Below, in pieces: positions 26,351 to 36,600 of a stretch of DNA of 64,000 bases (position 1 is its first letter; every line of letters begins with the position of its first letter). Both the position numbers and the translations under genes were made by a program. The stretch comes from Nitrospirillum viridazoti. Lineage in GTDB: Bacteria; Pseudomonadota; Alphaproteobacteria; Azospirillales; Azospirillaceae. The notes under the pieces were generated by a model. The model made no database searches. It was not told the origin of the DNA and saw only the letters and a list, made by a program, of their open reading frames with translations. The stretch lies in assembly GCF_007827975.1 (NCBI RefSeq), contig NZ_VITT01000002.1; one strand, written 5' to 3'.

Positions 26351-27186
26351 CCCGCGCGCTGCCCCCAGCCGAAAAGGTAAGCGAAGGCTTGGGCGGCGGT
26401 GGGCCGCGGCACCGGCGCCTGCCAGGTCAGGGTGGGGGTGCCCGTTGTTGAAGCGGCCAGGCCGGCCAGGGGGTGGCCCACCAGCTTGACGGCCACCGGG
26501 TCCGCCAGGCCATGGCGCAGCGCCACGGCGCGCAGTTGGTCGCGCAGCCAGCGGGCGTCCGCCCCCGGCGGCAGGGCCAGGCGATGCACCGCCATCAGGC
26601 CGGCGTCGCCCTCGCCGGGCGGAACGTCCACACATCCCAGGGTAATCGCCCCTTCTTGCGCCACGCCCAGCCAGGCGCCATCCAGCCGCCGGTGTTCGGC
26701 ATTCCAGGCGGTGACGAAGCGCGGGGTGATGGCGGTCAGCGCCAAGCGGTGCGTTCGGGCCAGGTCCAGCAGGGCGGCGTGCAGCGCCTGCGGCATGGCG
26801 CAGGCCAGGAAGGGCCGGTCCACCGCCGCGTCGAAGGTCAGGCGCCAGGCGGCGAGATCCTCGCCGTAGAGGCGCTGGAAGCGCAGTGTCGTCACGGCGC
26901 GGATGTCAGCCAGGCCGCGCGCGTTGCCCGGCGGCGCGACCATGAACAGCCGCACCAAATCGTCGCCCAGCGTGACCGACAGCGGCAGGCCGGCAAGATG
27001 GCCTGCCGCCAGGGTGGGGGCCAGCATGTCCGGGTGAAAGGTGCTGGCCAACGGCAGCTCCACCAGGGAAACGGAGGCCCCCCACGCCGTGCGCCGCAGG
27101 GCTAGCGACAGGCTCGCACGGGTCAGCGTCAGCTCCAGCCGGCCACCCAGGAAACGGGTGAGGGAGGGTAGGGTGGGCTTACGCAT
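26347..27186 (-). CDS. PilM/GspL cytoplasmic-domain-like protein (divergent)
   Basis: A 279-residue soluble protein placed where PilM or the cytoplasmic half of GspL is expected, between the ATPase and the PilN-like gene. It lacks a signal peptide or transmembrane segment. Sequence such as LSVTLGDDLVRLFMVAPPGNARGLADI, TLRFQRLYGEDLAAWRL and PRFVTAWNAEHRRLDGAWLGVAQEGAITLG is compatible with a degenerate actin-like fold. Assignment rests largely on position and is weaker than for its neighbours. It overlaps gspE by 8 bases. Confidence 0.65.
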   Translation of the reverse strand: MRKPTLPSLTRFLGGRLELTLTRASLSLALRRTAWGASVSLVELPLASTFHPDMLAPTLAAGHLAGLPLSVTLGDDLVRLFMVAPPGNARGLADIRAVTTLRFQRLYGEDLAAWRLTFDAAVDRPFLACAMPQALHAALLDLARTHRLALTAITPRFVTAWNAEHRRLDGAWLGVAQEGAITLGCVDVPPGEGDAGLMAVHRLALPPGADARWLRDQLRAVALRHGLADPVAVKLVGHPLAGLAASTTGTPTLTWQAPVPRPTAAQAFAYLFGWGQRAG

Positions 27187-28867
27187 GCTGGGTCACCCGC
27201 TTGACCTCGGCCAGGGTGGTGCCGCCCTCCCGGGCCAGGGCCATGGCCACGTCGCGCAGGCTGCGCGTGCCGTTGCGGTAGGCCGTGTCCTTGATCAGGC
27301 GTATGGGGCTTTTCTCCACCACCATCTCGCGCAGCTCATCCGTCAGGGTCAGGATTTCGGCGATGGCGCGGCGGCCTTTGTAGCCCGTGCCCCGGCAATC
27401 ACCGCAGCCCAGGCCACGGCGGAAGCGGAAGCCGGCGGTCGCTTCCCCTGTCAGGCCCAGGCGCTGCAACTCCCCGTCCTCCGGCACGTAGTCGGCGGCG
27501 CAGTGGGGGCAGTTCACCCGGATCAGGCGTTGGGCCCAGATGCCGTTGAGGGCGGAGACGAAGGCGTAGGGGTCGATGCCCATATGGGTGAAGCGGCCGA
27601 AGACGTCGAACACGCTGTTGGCGTGCACGGTGGTCAGCACCAGGTGGCCGGTCAGGGCCGACTGCACCGCGATCTCCGCCGTTTCCCGGTCGCGGATCTC
27701 GCCCACCATGATCTTATCGGGGTCGTGCCGCAGGACGCTGCGCAGGCCCTTGGCGAAGGTCAGGCCCTTGCGCTCGTTCACCGGGATCTGGAGGATACCC
27801 GGCAGCTGGTACTCCACCGGATCCTCGATGGTGATGATCTTGTCACGACCGTTGTGGATTTCCGTCAGCGCGGCGTACAGGGTAGTGGTCTTGCCCGAAC
27901 CGGTGGGGCCGGTGACCAGCAGCATGCCGTGGGGCTCCTCCGCCAGCTCCCGCAGGATGGCCAGCGAGGCGGCGTCGAAGCCCAGCGTTTCCAGGCTCAA
28001 GGCGCCATAGGCCGCCATCATGGCGCGCTTGTCCAGGATGCGGATGACGGCGTCCTCGCCGTGGATGCTGGGCATGATGGAGACGCGCAGGTCGATCTCC
28101 CGGCCCGCCGCTTCCACCCGGAAGCTGCCGTCCTGCGGCACGCGGCGTTCGGCGATGTCCAGTTCGGCCAGCACCTTCAGGCGACTGATCACCTGCTCCG
28201 CCGTCTCGGTGCCATTGATCGCCGTGCCCCGGTCCAGCACGCCGTCGACGCGGTACTTGATGGCCAGGCCGGCGGCGGTGCTTTCCATGTGGATGTCCGA
28301 CGCCCCGGCCTTCAGCGCGTCGTAGAGGGTGGAGTTGACCAGCTTCACCGCCGGGCTGGCGGCCTCGCTGACGCTGGCGAAGGACAGGATGGCGGCGGTG
28401 CGGCCGTCGCGGCGGTCGCCGTCGCCGGCCTGCACCACGCTATCCATGGCGCGCACGGACTCTTCCAGCTTGGACAGATAGGCGTCGATGTCCGCCTGTA
28501 GGGCCAGGGCCACGCCCATCTCAGCCCCCGCCTGGGTTTCCAGCCAGGTCAGCAGGTCGGCGTCGAAGGGGTCGGTGACAGCGGCCAGCAGTTCACCGCC
28601 CTTGGCGCGCAGCAGGGCGCAGTGGCGCTGCATGGCGCGGGGCAGGGGCAGCAGGTCCAGGGCCGGCGTCATGGCCAGCATGGCCGCCGTCTCCAGCACG
28701 GGCAGGTCCAGCACCTGGCCCAGGCGGTGCAGGCGCTGGCGCGGTTCCCCGCCGGCCAGGGTGTCGAACTCCGCCAGGGTGCCGCGCCGGCTGGTCAGGG
28801 CGGCCCGCCGCGCCTGGCGCAGCAGGGTCTCGTCATCCAGTGACAGGAGGGGGGCGTCTTGGCTCAT
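27179..28867 (-). CDS. gspE: Secretion ATPase GspE/PilB family
   Basis: Hexameric ATPase driving pseudopilus assembly, attached to the cytoplasmic face. Its 562 residues include an N-terminal GspE/MshE domain (GEPRQRLHRLGQVLDLPVLE). The catalytic part has Walker A GPTGSGKTTTLYA near residue 319, an Asp box (IITIEDPVEYQLP), Walker B (DKIMVGEIRDRETAEIA) and a His box (TGHLVLTTVHAN). A zinc-type tetracysteine element (CPHC ... CGDC) follows. All catalytic motifs are intact. It overlaps gspF by an ATGA junction. Confidence 0.95.
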   Translation of the reverse strand: MSQDAPLLSLDDETLLRQARRAALTSRRGTLAEFDTLAGGEPRQRLHRLGQVLDLPVLETAAMLAMTPALDLLPLPRAMQRHCALLRAKGGELLAAVTDPFDADLLTWLETQAGAEMGVALALQADIDAYLSKLEESVRAMDSVVQAGDGDRRDGRTAAILSFASVSEAASPAVKLVNSTLYDALKAGASDIHMESTAAGLAIKYRVDGVLDRGTAINGTETAEQVISRLKVLAELDIAERRVPQDGSFRVEAAGREIDLRVSIMPSIHGEDAVIRILDKRAMMAAYGALSLETLGFDAASLAILRELAEEPHGMLLVTGPTGSGKTTTLYAALTEIHNGRDKIITIEDPVEYQLPGILQIPVNERKGLTFAKGLRSVLRHDPDKIMVGEIRDRETAEIAVQSALTGHLVLTTVHANSVFDVFGRFTHMGIDPYAFVSALNGIWAQRLIRVNCPHCAADYVPEDGELQRLGLTGEATAGFRFRRGLGCGDCRGTGYKGRRAIAEILTLTDELREMVVEKSPIRLIKDTAYRNGTRSLRDVAMALAREGGTTLAEVKRVTQHA

Positions 28868-30075
28868 TGCAGGCTGTCCGCCAGGTCGAAGATGGGCATG
28901 TAGAGCAGCACGACGATGGCGCCGACGATGATGCCGATGGCGGCCATGAGCAGCGGTTCGAAGATGCGGGTGAAGCGGTCGATCCAGCGCCCGATCTCCC
29001 CGTCGTAGAACTCGGCGGAGCGGGTGAGCATGGCGCCCAGTTCGCCCGAGCGTTCCCCCACGCGCAGCATGCGCAGCGAAATGGGCGTGGCCAGGCCTTG
29101 GACCTCGAAGGCGTCGGACAGGGGTGTGCCGGCCTGCACGGCCGCGCAGGATCGGCGCAGGCGGGCGGCGACGTCGGCCGACATCATGCCTTGGATGGAC
29201 TCCATCGCGGCGACCACGGTGATGCCGCCCTCCAGCAGCACCCCCATGGTGAGGTAGAGGCGCGACAGCTCATAAATCCGCACCCGCGCCGCCATGCCGG
29301 GGATGACGGCCAGCAGCCGGCCCACGCCGCCGCGTCGGACGGCCTGCCGGACACCGAGGGCGAGCAGGGCGGCCAGGGCGGCGATGCCGGCCGCCAGCGA
29401 TGCGGAATGCGCCCCGGCGAAGCGGCCCCAATCCATCAGCATGCGCGACAGGAAGGGCAGGGAACGGCCGGTGCCTTGGTAGATTTGGGCAAAGCTGGGA
29501 ACGACGTAGCCCACCAGGAAGAAGGACACGGCCCCGCCCACCAGGGCCAGGATGCAGGGATAGATGGCGGCGCTGACCACCTTGCCGCGCACGCCGTCCA
29601 CCCGCTGGCGGTAATCAAGGTAGCGCGCCAGCGAGCGGGGCAGGTCGCTGGTGCCCTCCGCCGCGCGGACAATGCCGACGTAGAGGGGCGGGAAGCGCGC
29701 CGGCTGTTCCGCCAGCACGACCGACAGGCGCTTGCCGTCACGCAGGCCGGCCAGCAGGCGCTGCAGGATGGCGCGCGCGGTCTCGTTCGCCTCCTTCTCC
29801 AGCAACGCCTCCAGCCCCTCGACGATGGACAGCCCAGCGCGCAGCAGGGCCAGCAATTCCTGGCTGAACAGCACCAGTGACCATTGCCGCGCCGCGGCAC
29901 CCCCCAAGGTGCCCCCCAGCGCATGGGGCACGCGCAGCCGGCTGGCGGGCCGCACCTCGGCCACGGCCAGGCCGCGCATCGCCGCCTGACGGCGCGCGTC
30001 GTCCTCATCCTGGGCATCCAGGACCAACTGGGTCATCAGGTGATCGGGCGACAGCGCCCGGACCTCATACCGCAT
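28864..30075 (-). CDS. gspF: Inner-membrane platform protein GspF/PilC family
   Basis: Polytopic platform protein that couples the ATPase to pseudopilin assembly. The 403 residues have two repeated T2SSF domains (about 65-190 and 270-390). The first begins WSLVLFSQELLALLRAGLSIVEGLEAL, the second LSRLYLTMGVLLEGGITVVAAMESIQ. Three transmembrane helices are present (IYPCILALVGGAVSFFLVGYV, LAAGIAALAALLALGVRQAV, PLLMAAIGIIVGAIVVLLYMP). A GGGGAT ribosome site lies 9 bases before the ATG; the gene follows gspG by 23 bases. Confidence 0.95.
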   Translation of the reverse strand: MRYEVRALSPDHLMTQLVLDAQDEDDARRQAAMRGLAVAEVRPASRLRVPHALGGTLGGAAARQWSLVLFSQELLALLRAGLSIVEGLEALLEKEANETARAILQRLLAGLRDGKRLSVVLAEQPARFPPLYVGIVRAAEGTSDLPRSLARYLDYRQRVDGVRGKVVSAAIYPCILALVGGAVSFFLVGYVVPSFAQIYQGTGRSLPFLSRMLMDWGRFAGAHSASLAAGIAALAALLALGVRQAVRRGGVGRLLAVIPGMAARVRIYELSRLYLTMGVLLEGGITVVAAMESIQGMMSADVAARLRRSCAAVQAGTPLSDAFEVQGLATPISLRMLRVGERSGELGAMLTRSAEFYDGEIGRWIDRFTRIFEPLLMAAIGIIVGAIVVLLYMPIFDLADSLQ

Positions 30076-30098
30076 TCGGAATGATCCCCGCCGCCTGG

Positions 30099-30527
30099 CT
30101 ACTCGTTGCTGATGTCGGCGTCGGGGCCGCTGCCGCCCGGCTGGCCGTCGCGTCCGTAGGACGTGATGGCGAACTCACCCTTCTCCCCGGGGGAGCGATA
30201 AAGGTAGGGGTGGCCCCAAGGGTCGGGGATCACGTCCTTGCGCAGGTAGGGGCCGTTCCATTTGTCGCCGTCGGTGGCCGGGCGGGTCATCAGGGCCGCC
30301 AGCCCTTCCTCCGTCGTGGGGAAGCGACCCACGTCCAGGCGGAAATTGTCGACGGCCTTGGCATAGGCCTCGATCTGCGCCTTGGCCGTCGTCACCTCGG
30401 ACTTCGACACCTGCGAGAAGTATTTGGGCCCCACGTACGAGGCCAGCAGGCCGATGATCAGCACGACGACCAGCAGTTCCAGCAGGGTGAAGCCCCGCTC
30501 GCGTGCCCTGTTCTCAAATCCACTCAT
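30099..30527 (-). CDS. gspG: Major pseudopilin GspG
   Basis: Main subunit of the periplasmic pseudopilus. The 142 residues have leader MSGFENRARERG, then FTLLELLVVVLIIGLLASYVGPKYF with Glu5. The canonical GspG body follows: VTTAKAQIEAYAKAVDNFRLDVGRFPTTEEGLAALMTRP, YLRKDVIPDPWGHPYLYRSPGEKGEFAITSYGRDGQPGGSGPDADI. The last part contains the calcium-loop region typical of GspG. First gene of the secretion run, 91 bases after the giant glycanase gene on the same strand. Confidence 0.96.
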   Translation of the reverse strand: MSGFENRARERGFTLLELLVVVLIIGLLASYVGPKYFSQVSKSEVTTAKAQIEAYAKAVDNFRLDVGRFPTTEEGLAALMTRPATDGDKWNGPYLRKDVIPDPWGHPYLYRSPGEKGEFAITSYGRDGQPGGSGPDADISNE

Positions 30528-30565
30528 CTTCGACCCCTAAATCACTGGTCCTGAAATGCGAAGAA

Positions 30566-30589
30566 GCGGCGACGCCTTTCAGACGCCGC
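30566..30589 (-). terminator. Possible attenuating hairpin between the giant glycanase gene and gspG
   Basis: On the minus strand a 6-bp GC stem (GCGGCG/CGCCGC, 12-base loop) is followed by TTCTTCGCATTTCAG. It is short and only partly T-rich. It may reduce read-through from the giant gene into gspG without abolishing it. Confidence 0.3.
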
Positions 30590-30618
30590 CGTCCTTTCAG
30601 CTGCTTACGGTCCCGCCG

Positions 30619-33600
30619 TCACCAGCCGATGCCGAACACCGCGTGCTCCGGCGTGTCGGTGGTGATGGTGGAGCTCTGGTCCGACACGTCGTCGTAGGCG
30701 AAGCCGTAGGCCAGGCCGCCAACGCTGTGGTCGTGCCAGAACTTGGCGTAGAAGTTGGCCGGCGCCGCGCTGTACCAGACGGACGGCGTGGCCCAGGCCC
30801 CGGCGTTGTCCATGATGTGACGGTTGAAGGCCGCGCACAGCTGGGCCTCCAGCGCCAGCTCGGTGGCGTTGCCGGTGTGCAGGGCCCCGGCCCCGCGCAG
30901 CACGTCCTGCGTCGTCGGCTTGTTCACGATGTAGCTGCCGCCGACGTAGGCGCCGTTCTTCAGGTCGACCTCGCTGAACACCATCTGGCCCCCCTGGATC
31001 TGGCCGGTGAAGCGGCGGGCGCCGCCCCACATGTCGATGGTCAGGGTGTTGGTGGCGTAGAAGTCCCAGATCTGGTCGATGTAGCCGTTGAAGTAGGGGG
31101 CGTTGGCCTGGCCCACGTCGAACGTGCCGTTATAGGGCGCCATGATGCGGTAGGGCGACAGCGGGGCCGAATGGAAGGCTGCCGGCGTCTCCGCGACATA
31201 GGCATCATACAGCGCGGCACGGCTTTGGTTGATGCCGGTCTGCTTGTGGAAGGTGTTGTTGGCCCCGTACACGTCCACCAGCAGCGGCAGGCCGAACTGG
31301 TCCACCTGGGTGGTGTTGATCCACAGGCCGGACGCGTTGTAGGTGAACTCGTACCAGTCGTAATAGACGTTGATGTTGGGGTCCGTGCCGTTCAGCGGGT
31401 TGGGCCCCGCGTAACCGACCTGGTTGTTCGCATCCATCAGGATCTTGATGTACAGCGGCTCACCCAGGGCGATGAACACGCGGCCGCTGTCCATCTTGGG
31501 CAGTTTCAGCTGCTTGGCCTGGGCCAGGGTGAAGAAGTAGTTGCTGTAGTTCTGGCCGTTCTTGGTCAGGTGGCCGGCGCCGTCATTGTCGGCCGGGGTG
31601 GCGGCCGTCAGGGTGCCGTCCGGCTTCAACCAGGCGAACTGTCCCGTGGCCGGGTCGCGGCCGATGACGGCCACGTACACCTGGTCGTCGTTGTAGGTGC
31701 CGTGGGTGTTGTTCTGCAGGTCGACACCGACGAAGCCGGGGAAGACCGTGTAGGGCAGGCCGCTGGCGTTGACCGTCAGGATGGCCGGGGTGCTGGTGAC
31801 CTTGGTACCCTGCGGGCCCGTCACGACGACGGTGTACTGGGCGTTGTTGTCGGCGCTGGCGGTGGCCGGCGTGCTGTAGCTGGCGCTGGTGGCGCCGGCG
31901 ATATCGGCCCCGTTGCGCTGCCATTGGTAGGTGAAGGGACCGGTGCCGCTGACCGTGACCGAGAAGCTGGCGCTCTGGCCCAGGCCCACGGTCTGGTTCT
32001 GCGGCTGGCTGGTGATGGTCGGCGCCTGGTCCGTCTGGTTGTTGAATACCTGGAAGCTGAACAGGCTGTAGCCGTAGGGGCCGGACCGCTGCGTGCCCAG
32101 CAGGCGGACGTAGCGGGCGGTCACGGGGGTGAAGCCCAAATCCTCCACCCCGCCCTTGCCGGCGGCCTGGGTGTAGACGGTGGTCCAGTCCGTGTCGTCG
32201 GCGCCGCCCACGTTGGACACCTGGATCAGGTAGGCGATGCCGTGCGCGTTCTCCCAGTTCAGGACCACGCGGTTGAAGGTCTGGGCGGAGCCCAGGTCGA
32301 TGGCGATCCACGACGGATCGACGAAGGCGGAGGACCAGCGGGTGTTGGGGTTGCCGTCCACCGCGTTGCCGGCGGGATAGCCGTCATTCTCCGTCCCGCT
32401 GGCCGTGGCGGCCTTGCCGGCCGCCAGGTCGACGCCGGCCGAGGCCGGACCGAAGGTGACGGCCAGGCTATGCGGTCCCAGCACGTTGGCGAAGGTGTAG
32501 CCGGCCTGGGGGCCGATGTCCTGCCCGTCCACCGCCACCTTGGTGACGACGAAGCCGTCGGCCGCGGTGAAGGTGTAGCGCGGGTCGGCCCCCTGCAGCA
32601 CCTGGGTGGCGCCGGACGGGGTTATGGTGCCGTTGTCGCCCGCCGTCGCCGTGACGGTGAAGCGGGGCGTGCTGGCGGTATTGTACACCTCGAACTCGAA
32701 CAGGCTGTAACCGTAGCCGGAAGAACGCTTCACCCCCTGCAGGCGGACGTAGCGGGCGTTCACCGTGGCGAAGGAAAGGTCTTCGTCCCCGCCCTTGCCG
32801 TTGGTCTGAGTAAAGGCGGTGTCCCAGGTCTTGCCGTCGGTGGAGGTCTGGATCAGGTAGCCCACGCCGTAGGCGTTCTCCCAGCGCAGGACCACCCGGT
32901 TGACCGCCCGCACCGCGCCCAGGTCGGCCTGCAGCCAGGCCTGGTCGTCGAAGTTGGAGGAGAAGCGCGAGTTGGTGCTGCCATCGGCAGCGTTGCCGGC
33001 GGGGTAGCCGTCATTCTCCGTGCCGCTGGCCGTCATGGTGACGCCCAGGGCCAGGTTGGCGCTGGTGGAGACTGGCGGCGTGCCCCCGTTACCCGTATTG
33101 CCGGTCCCCGTGTTGCCGCTGCCGGTGTCGCCCGTGCCCGTTTGGGGTGGGGCGGTCACCGTCACCGTCGCGCTGGCGCTGGTGACGGTGCCGGCCACGT
33201 TGCTGACGATCACGGACACCATGGTGCCGCTGTCGGCGGTGGTCAGGCTCTTGGTGGTGAACAGGGGTGTGTCGGTGGTCGCCGCCAGCGTGCCGTTCAC
33301 ATACCACTGGTAGGTGAAGGGGGCGGTGCCGGTGGCGGCCACGGTGAACTGCGCGGTCTGGCCGGCGGTCACCGTGACGTTGGCGGGCTGGGTCGTCAGC
33401 GTCGGCGAGGTCGGCATGTCGTACACCTGGAAGGACCAGAGGCTGTAGCCGTAGGGGCCGGACCGCTGGGTCAGTTTCAGGCGCACGTACTGGGCGGTCA
33501 CTTCGGTGAAGGTGATGTCCTCGATCCCGCCCTTGCCGTTGGTTTCGGGATGGACCGTGGTCCAGTTCTGGTCATCGGCGCCGCCCACGTTGGACACCTG

Positions 33601-36600
33601 GACCTGGTAGCCCACGGCGTAGGCGTTCTCCCAGCTCAGCACCACGCGGTTGAAGGCCTTGGGCGCGCCCAGGTCCACCTGCAGCCAGGCGGTGGGCCCG
33701 ACGGCGGACGACCAGCGGGTGTTGGGGTCGCCGTCGACCGCGTTGCCGGCGGGGTAGCCCGCGTTTTCCAGCTCGCTGGAGGTGGCGGGCTGGTGCAGGG
33801 CCAGGTCCACCGCCGCCGAAGAGACGCTGAACGTGGCGGCCACGGTGTGGGCGGCCTGGATGTTGGTGAAGGTGTAACTGGCCACTTGGCCCACGCTTTG
33901 GCCGTCCGCCGTCACGCCGGTGGCGGCGAAGCCGTTGGCCGGCTGGAAGGTGAAGGTCTGGGTGGCGCCGGCCAGGACCGACACCGTGCCGGGCAGGATG
34001 GCGCCGTTGGCCCCGGCCGTGGCGGTCAGGGTGTATTGCGGCGTGGTGGCGGTGTTGTAGACCTCGAACTCGAAGAGGCTGTAGCCATACTGGCTGGAGC
34101 GCTTGGTGCCGCTCATCCGCACGAACTGCGCCTGGGTGGCGTCGAAGCGGATGTCGTCGACCCCGCCCTTGCCCTGGGTTTCGGTATGCACCGTCTTCCA
34201 GGACTTGTTGTCCGTTGACACCTCGATCAGATAGCCCACGCCGTAGGCGGCTTCCCAGCGCAGGACCACGCGGTCCACGGTCTGGACGGCACCGAGATCG
34301 ACCGTGATCGATTCCGTGTCGCTGAAGCCCGACGACCAGCGGGAGTTGAGGTCGCCATCCACCGCGGCCGACGCCGGATAGCCGTCGCCTTGGTCGCTGG
34401 TGGCCGTGGCCTTCTTGCCGGCGGCCAGGTCCGACGCCGGGGACTTGGTGGGCGGCGCCAGCGGATCGGCGTTGCCGCCGCCGTTATTACCGCCCCCGGT
34501 GTTGCCCCCGCCATTGTCGCCGCCGCCCCCGGTGTTGCCGCCGGTATTGCCGTTGCCGCCGTTACCGGTGCCGTCGCCGGCGGTGCCGTTCAGGGTGAAG
34601 GTGGCCGTGGCACTGGTGGCGCTGCCGCCGCCGTTGCTGACGATGACGCTGAAGGACGCGCCGTCATCGGTCGCCTGCAAGGGGGCTGTGGTGAAGGTGG
34701 GAACCGTGGTGATGCCGATGGGCGCGCCGTTCTCCAGCCACTGGTAGCTGAAGGGTCCGGGGCCGCCGACGCCAACGGTGAAGGTGGCGGTGCCGCCCAG
34801 CGGCGCCGTCTGGTTGGCGGGCTGCGCCGTGATGGTGGGGGCGGCCAGCGCCTTGCCCACCACGCACAGGGCCCAGCCCGGCGAATTGTCGGTGATCTGG
34901 GAGGACGACTGGCCAGCCGAGGAGACGAAGTAGGACCGGTCGGTCTCACCCGCCACGTCGGTTTCGGTCCAGGTGGTCCAGGGGTTGGGGAAGGCGCAGG
35001 CCGAATAGTTGTTGCCGGCGATGGTCAGCGCCTCGTCCTGGGTGGGGACGCGCATGCCCACGGAGGCGCAGTACTGCTCGGCCACCGGCCGGGTGAACTG
35101 GGCGCCCGCCTGGGTGAAGGTGGTCACGTACTGCTGCCAGGTCAGGCCGCTGACGTTATCGACCACGGTGGGCACGAAAGGCCCGTTGGGGATGCCGGCG
35201 ATGGGTGAGACATAGGTGCCCGACTTGGCCGGCTGCAGGGTGTAGCGTTCCGTCGCCGTGCCGCACTGCGGCACGTCGTAGACCTGGAACTCGAACAGGC
35301 TGTAGCCGTAGTCCGTGGCGCGCTTGTTGCCCAGCATGCGCACGAAGCGGGCGGTGGTGCTGGGGAAGGCCAGGGTTTCCGTGCCGCCGTGGCCCACGGC
35401 CATGCTGCCGTCCGCGGGGTACACGGTGGTCCAGGTCTTGTTGTCGCCCTCGTCGTTGGAAACCTGGATTTGGTATTCCGTGGCGTAGGCGTTCTCCCAC
35501 ACCAGGACCACCTCGTCGAAGGTCTGGAGGGAGCCGAGGTCCACGCCCACCCAGGACGGGTCGATCTGCGGGGCGGAGGACCAGCGGGTGGTGGCGTTGC
35601 CGTCGAAGGCGTACTTGGCGGTCAGGCCGCCGTTCTGCTCGCTGCTTTCCAGCGGCATCTTGCCCTGGGCCAGGTTGGTGCCGTTGCTGCCGCTGACCGA
35701 CAGGGTGGCGGCGGGCTTGGAGGTGATGGTGCCCGCCACGTTGGTGACGGTGACCGTGTAGGCGCCGGCGTCGCCCGTCTGCACCGACGGGATGACGAAG
35801 TTGGCGGCGTCGGGGCCGACGGCCACGCCGTCATGCGTCCACTGGTAATGCAGCGGCGCCGTGCCCGAAGCCAGGACCGACAGCACCACCGTCTGGTTCA
35901 CCGGCACCGCCTGGCTGGCGGGCGGGGTCAGGATGGTGGGCGGAGTGGCCGCCCCCACGGTCAGGACGGCGGCGTCGGAGGTGACGCTGCCCGCCGTGTT
36001 GGTGACCACCACGGTGTAGCTGGCGCCGTTGTCGTCCAGCGTCAGCACGGGCGTGTTGTAGATGGAGCCCGTGGCGCCGGCGACGGCCGTCTTGTTCTTG
36101 AACCACTGGTACTTCAGCACCGGCGAGCCGTTGGCCTGGACGCTGAAGCTGGCGTTCTGGCCGGCGATGACCGTCGCGCCCTTGGGCTGGGTCAGCACGG
36201 TGGGCACGGTGGGCGGCACCACGGTCAAGAGGGCGGCCGTGGAGGTGACACTGGCGCCCGAGGCGTTGGAGACGATGACGCTGTAGGCGGCGCCGTTGTC
36301 GCCCAGGCTGGTGACGGGGGTGGTGTAGCTGTAGCTGGTGGCGCCGGGGATGGCGACGCCGCCCCGCTGCCACTGGTAGCTCAGGGGCGCCGCCCCCGCG
36401 CTCAGCACCGTGAAGGTCGCTGTCTGGCCGACGGTGACGGTCTGGTCCTGCGGCGGGGTGACGATGGACAACTGGCCGGCCGGCGTGGCCGGGACGGACA
36501 GGTTGCCGTTGGCGCCCAGGCTGGGCCCGGTGGTGGGGACGGTCTGGAAGCTGGCGGTACCGGCACCAAGGCCAGGGGCCGTGGCGGTGACCGTCACGGT

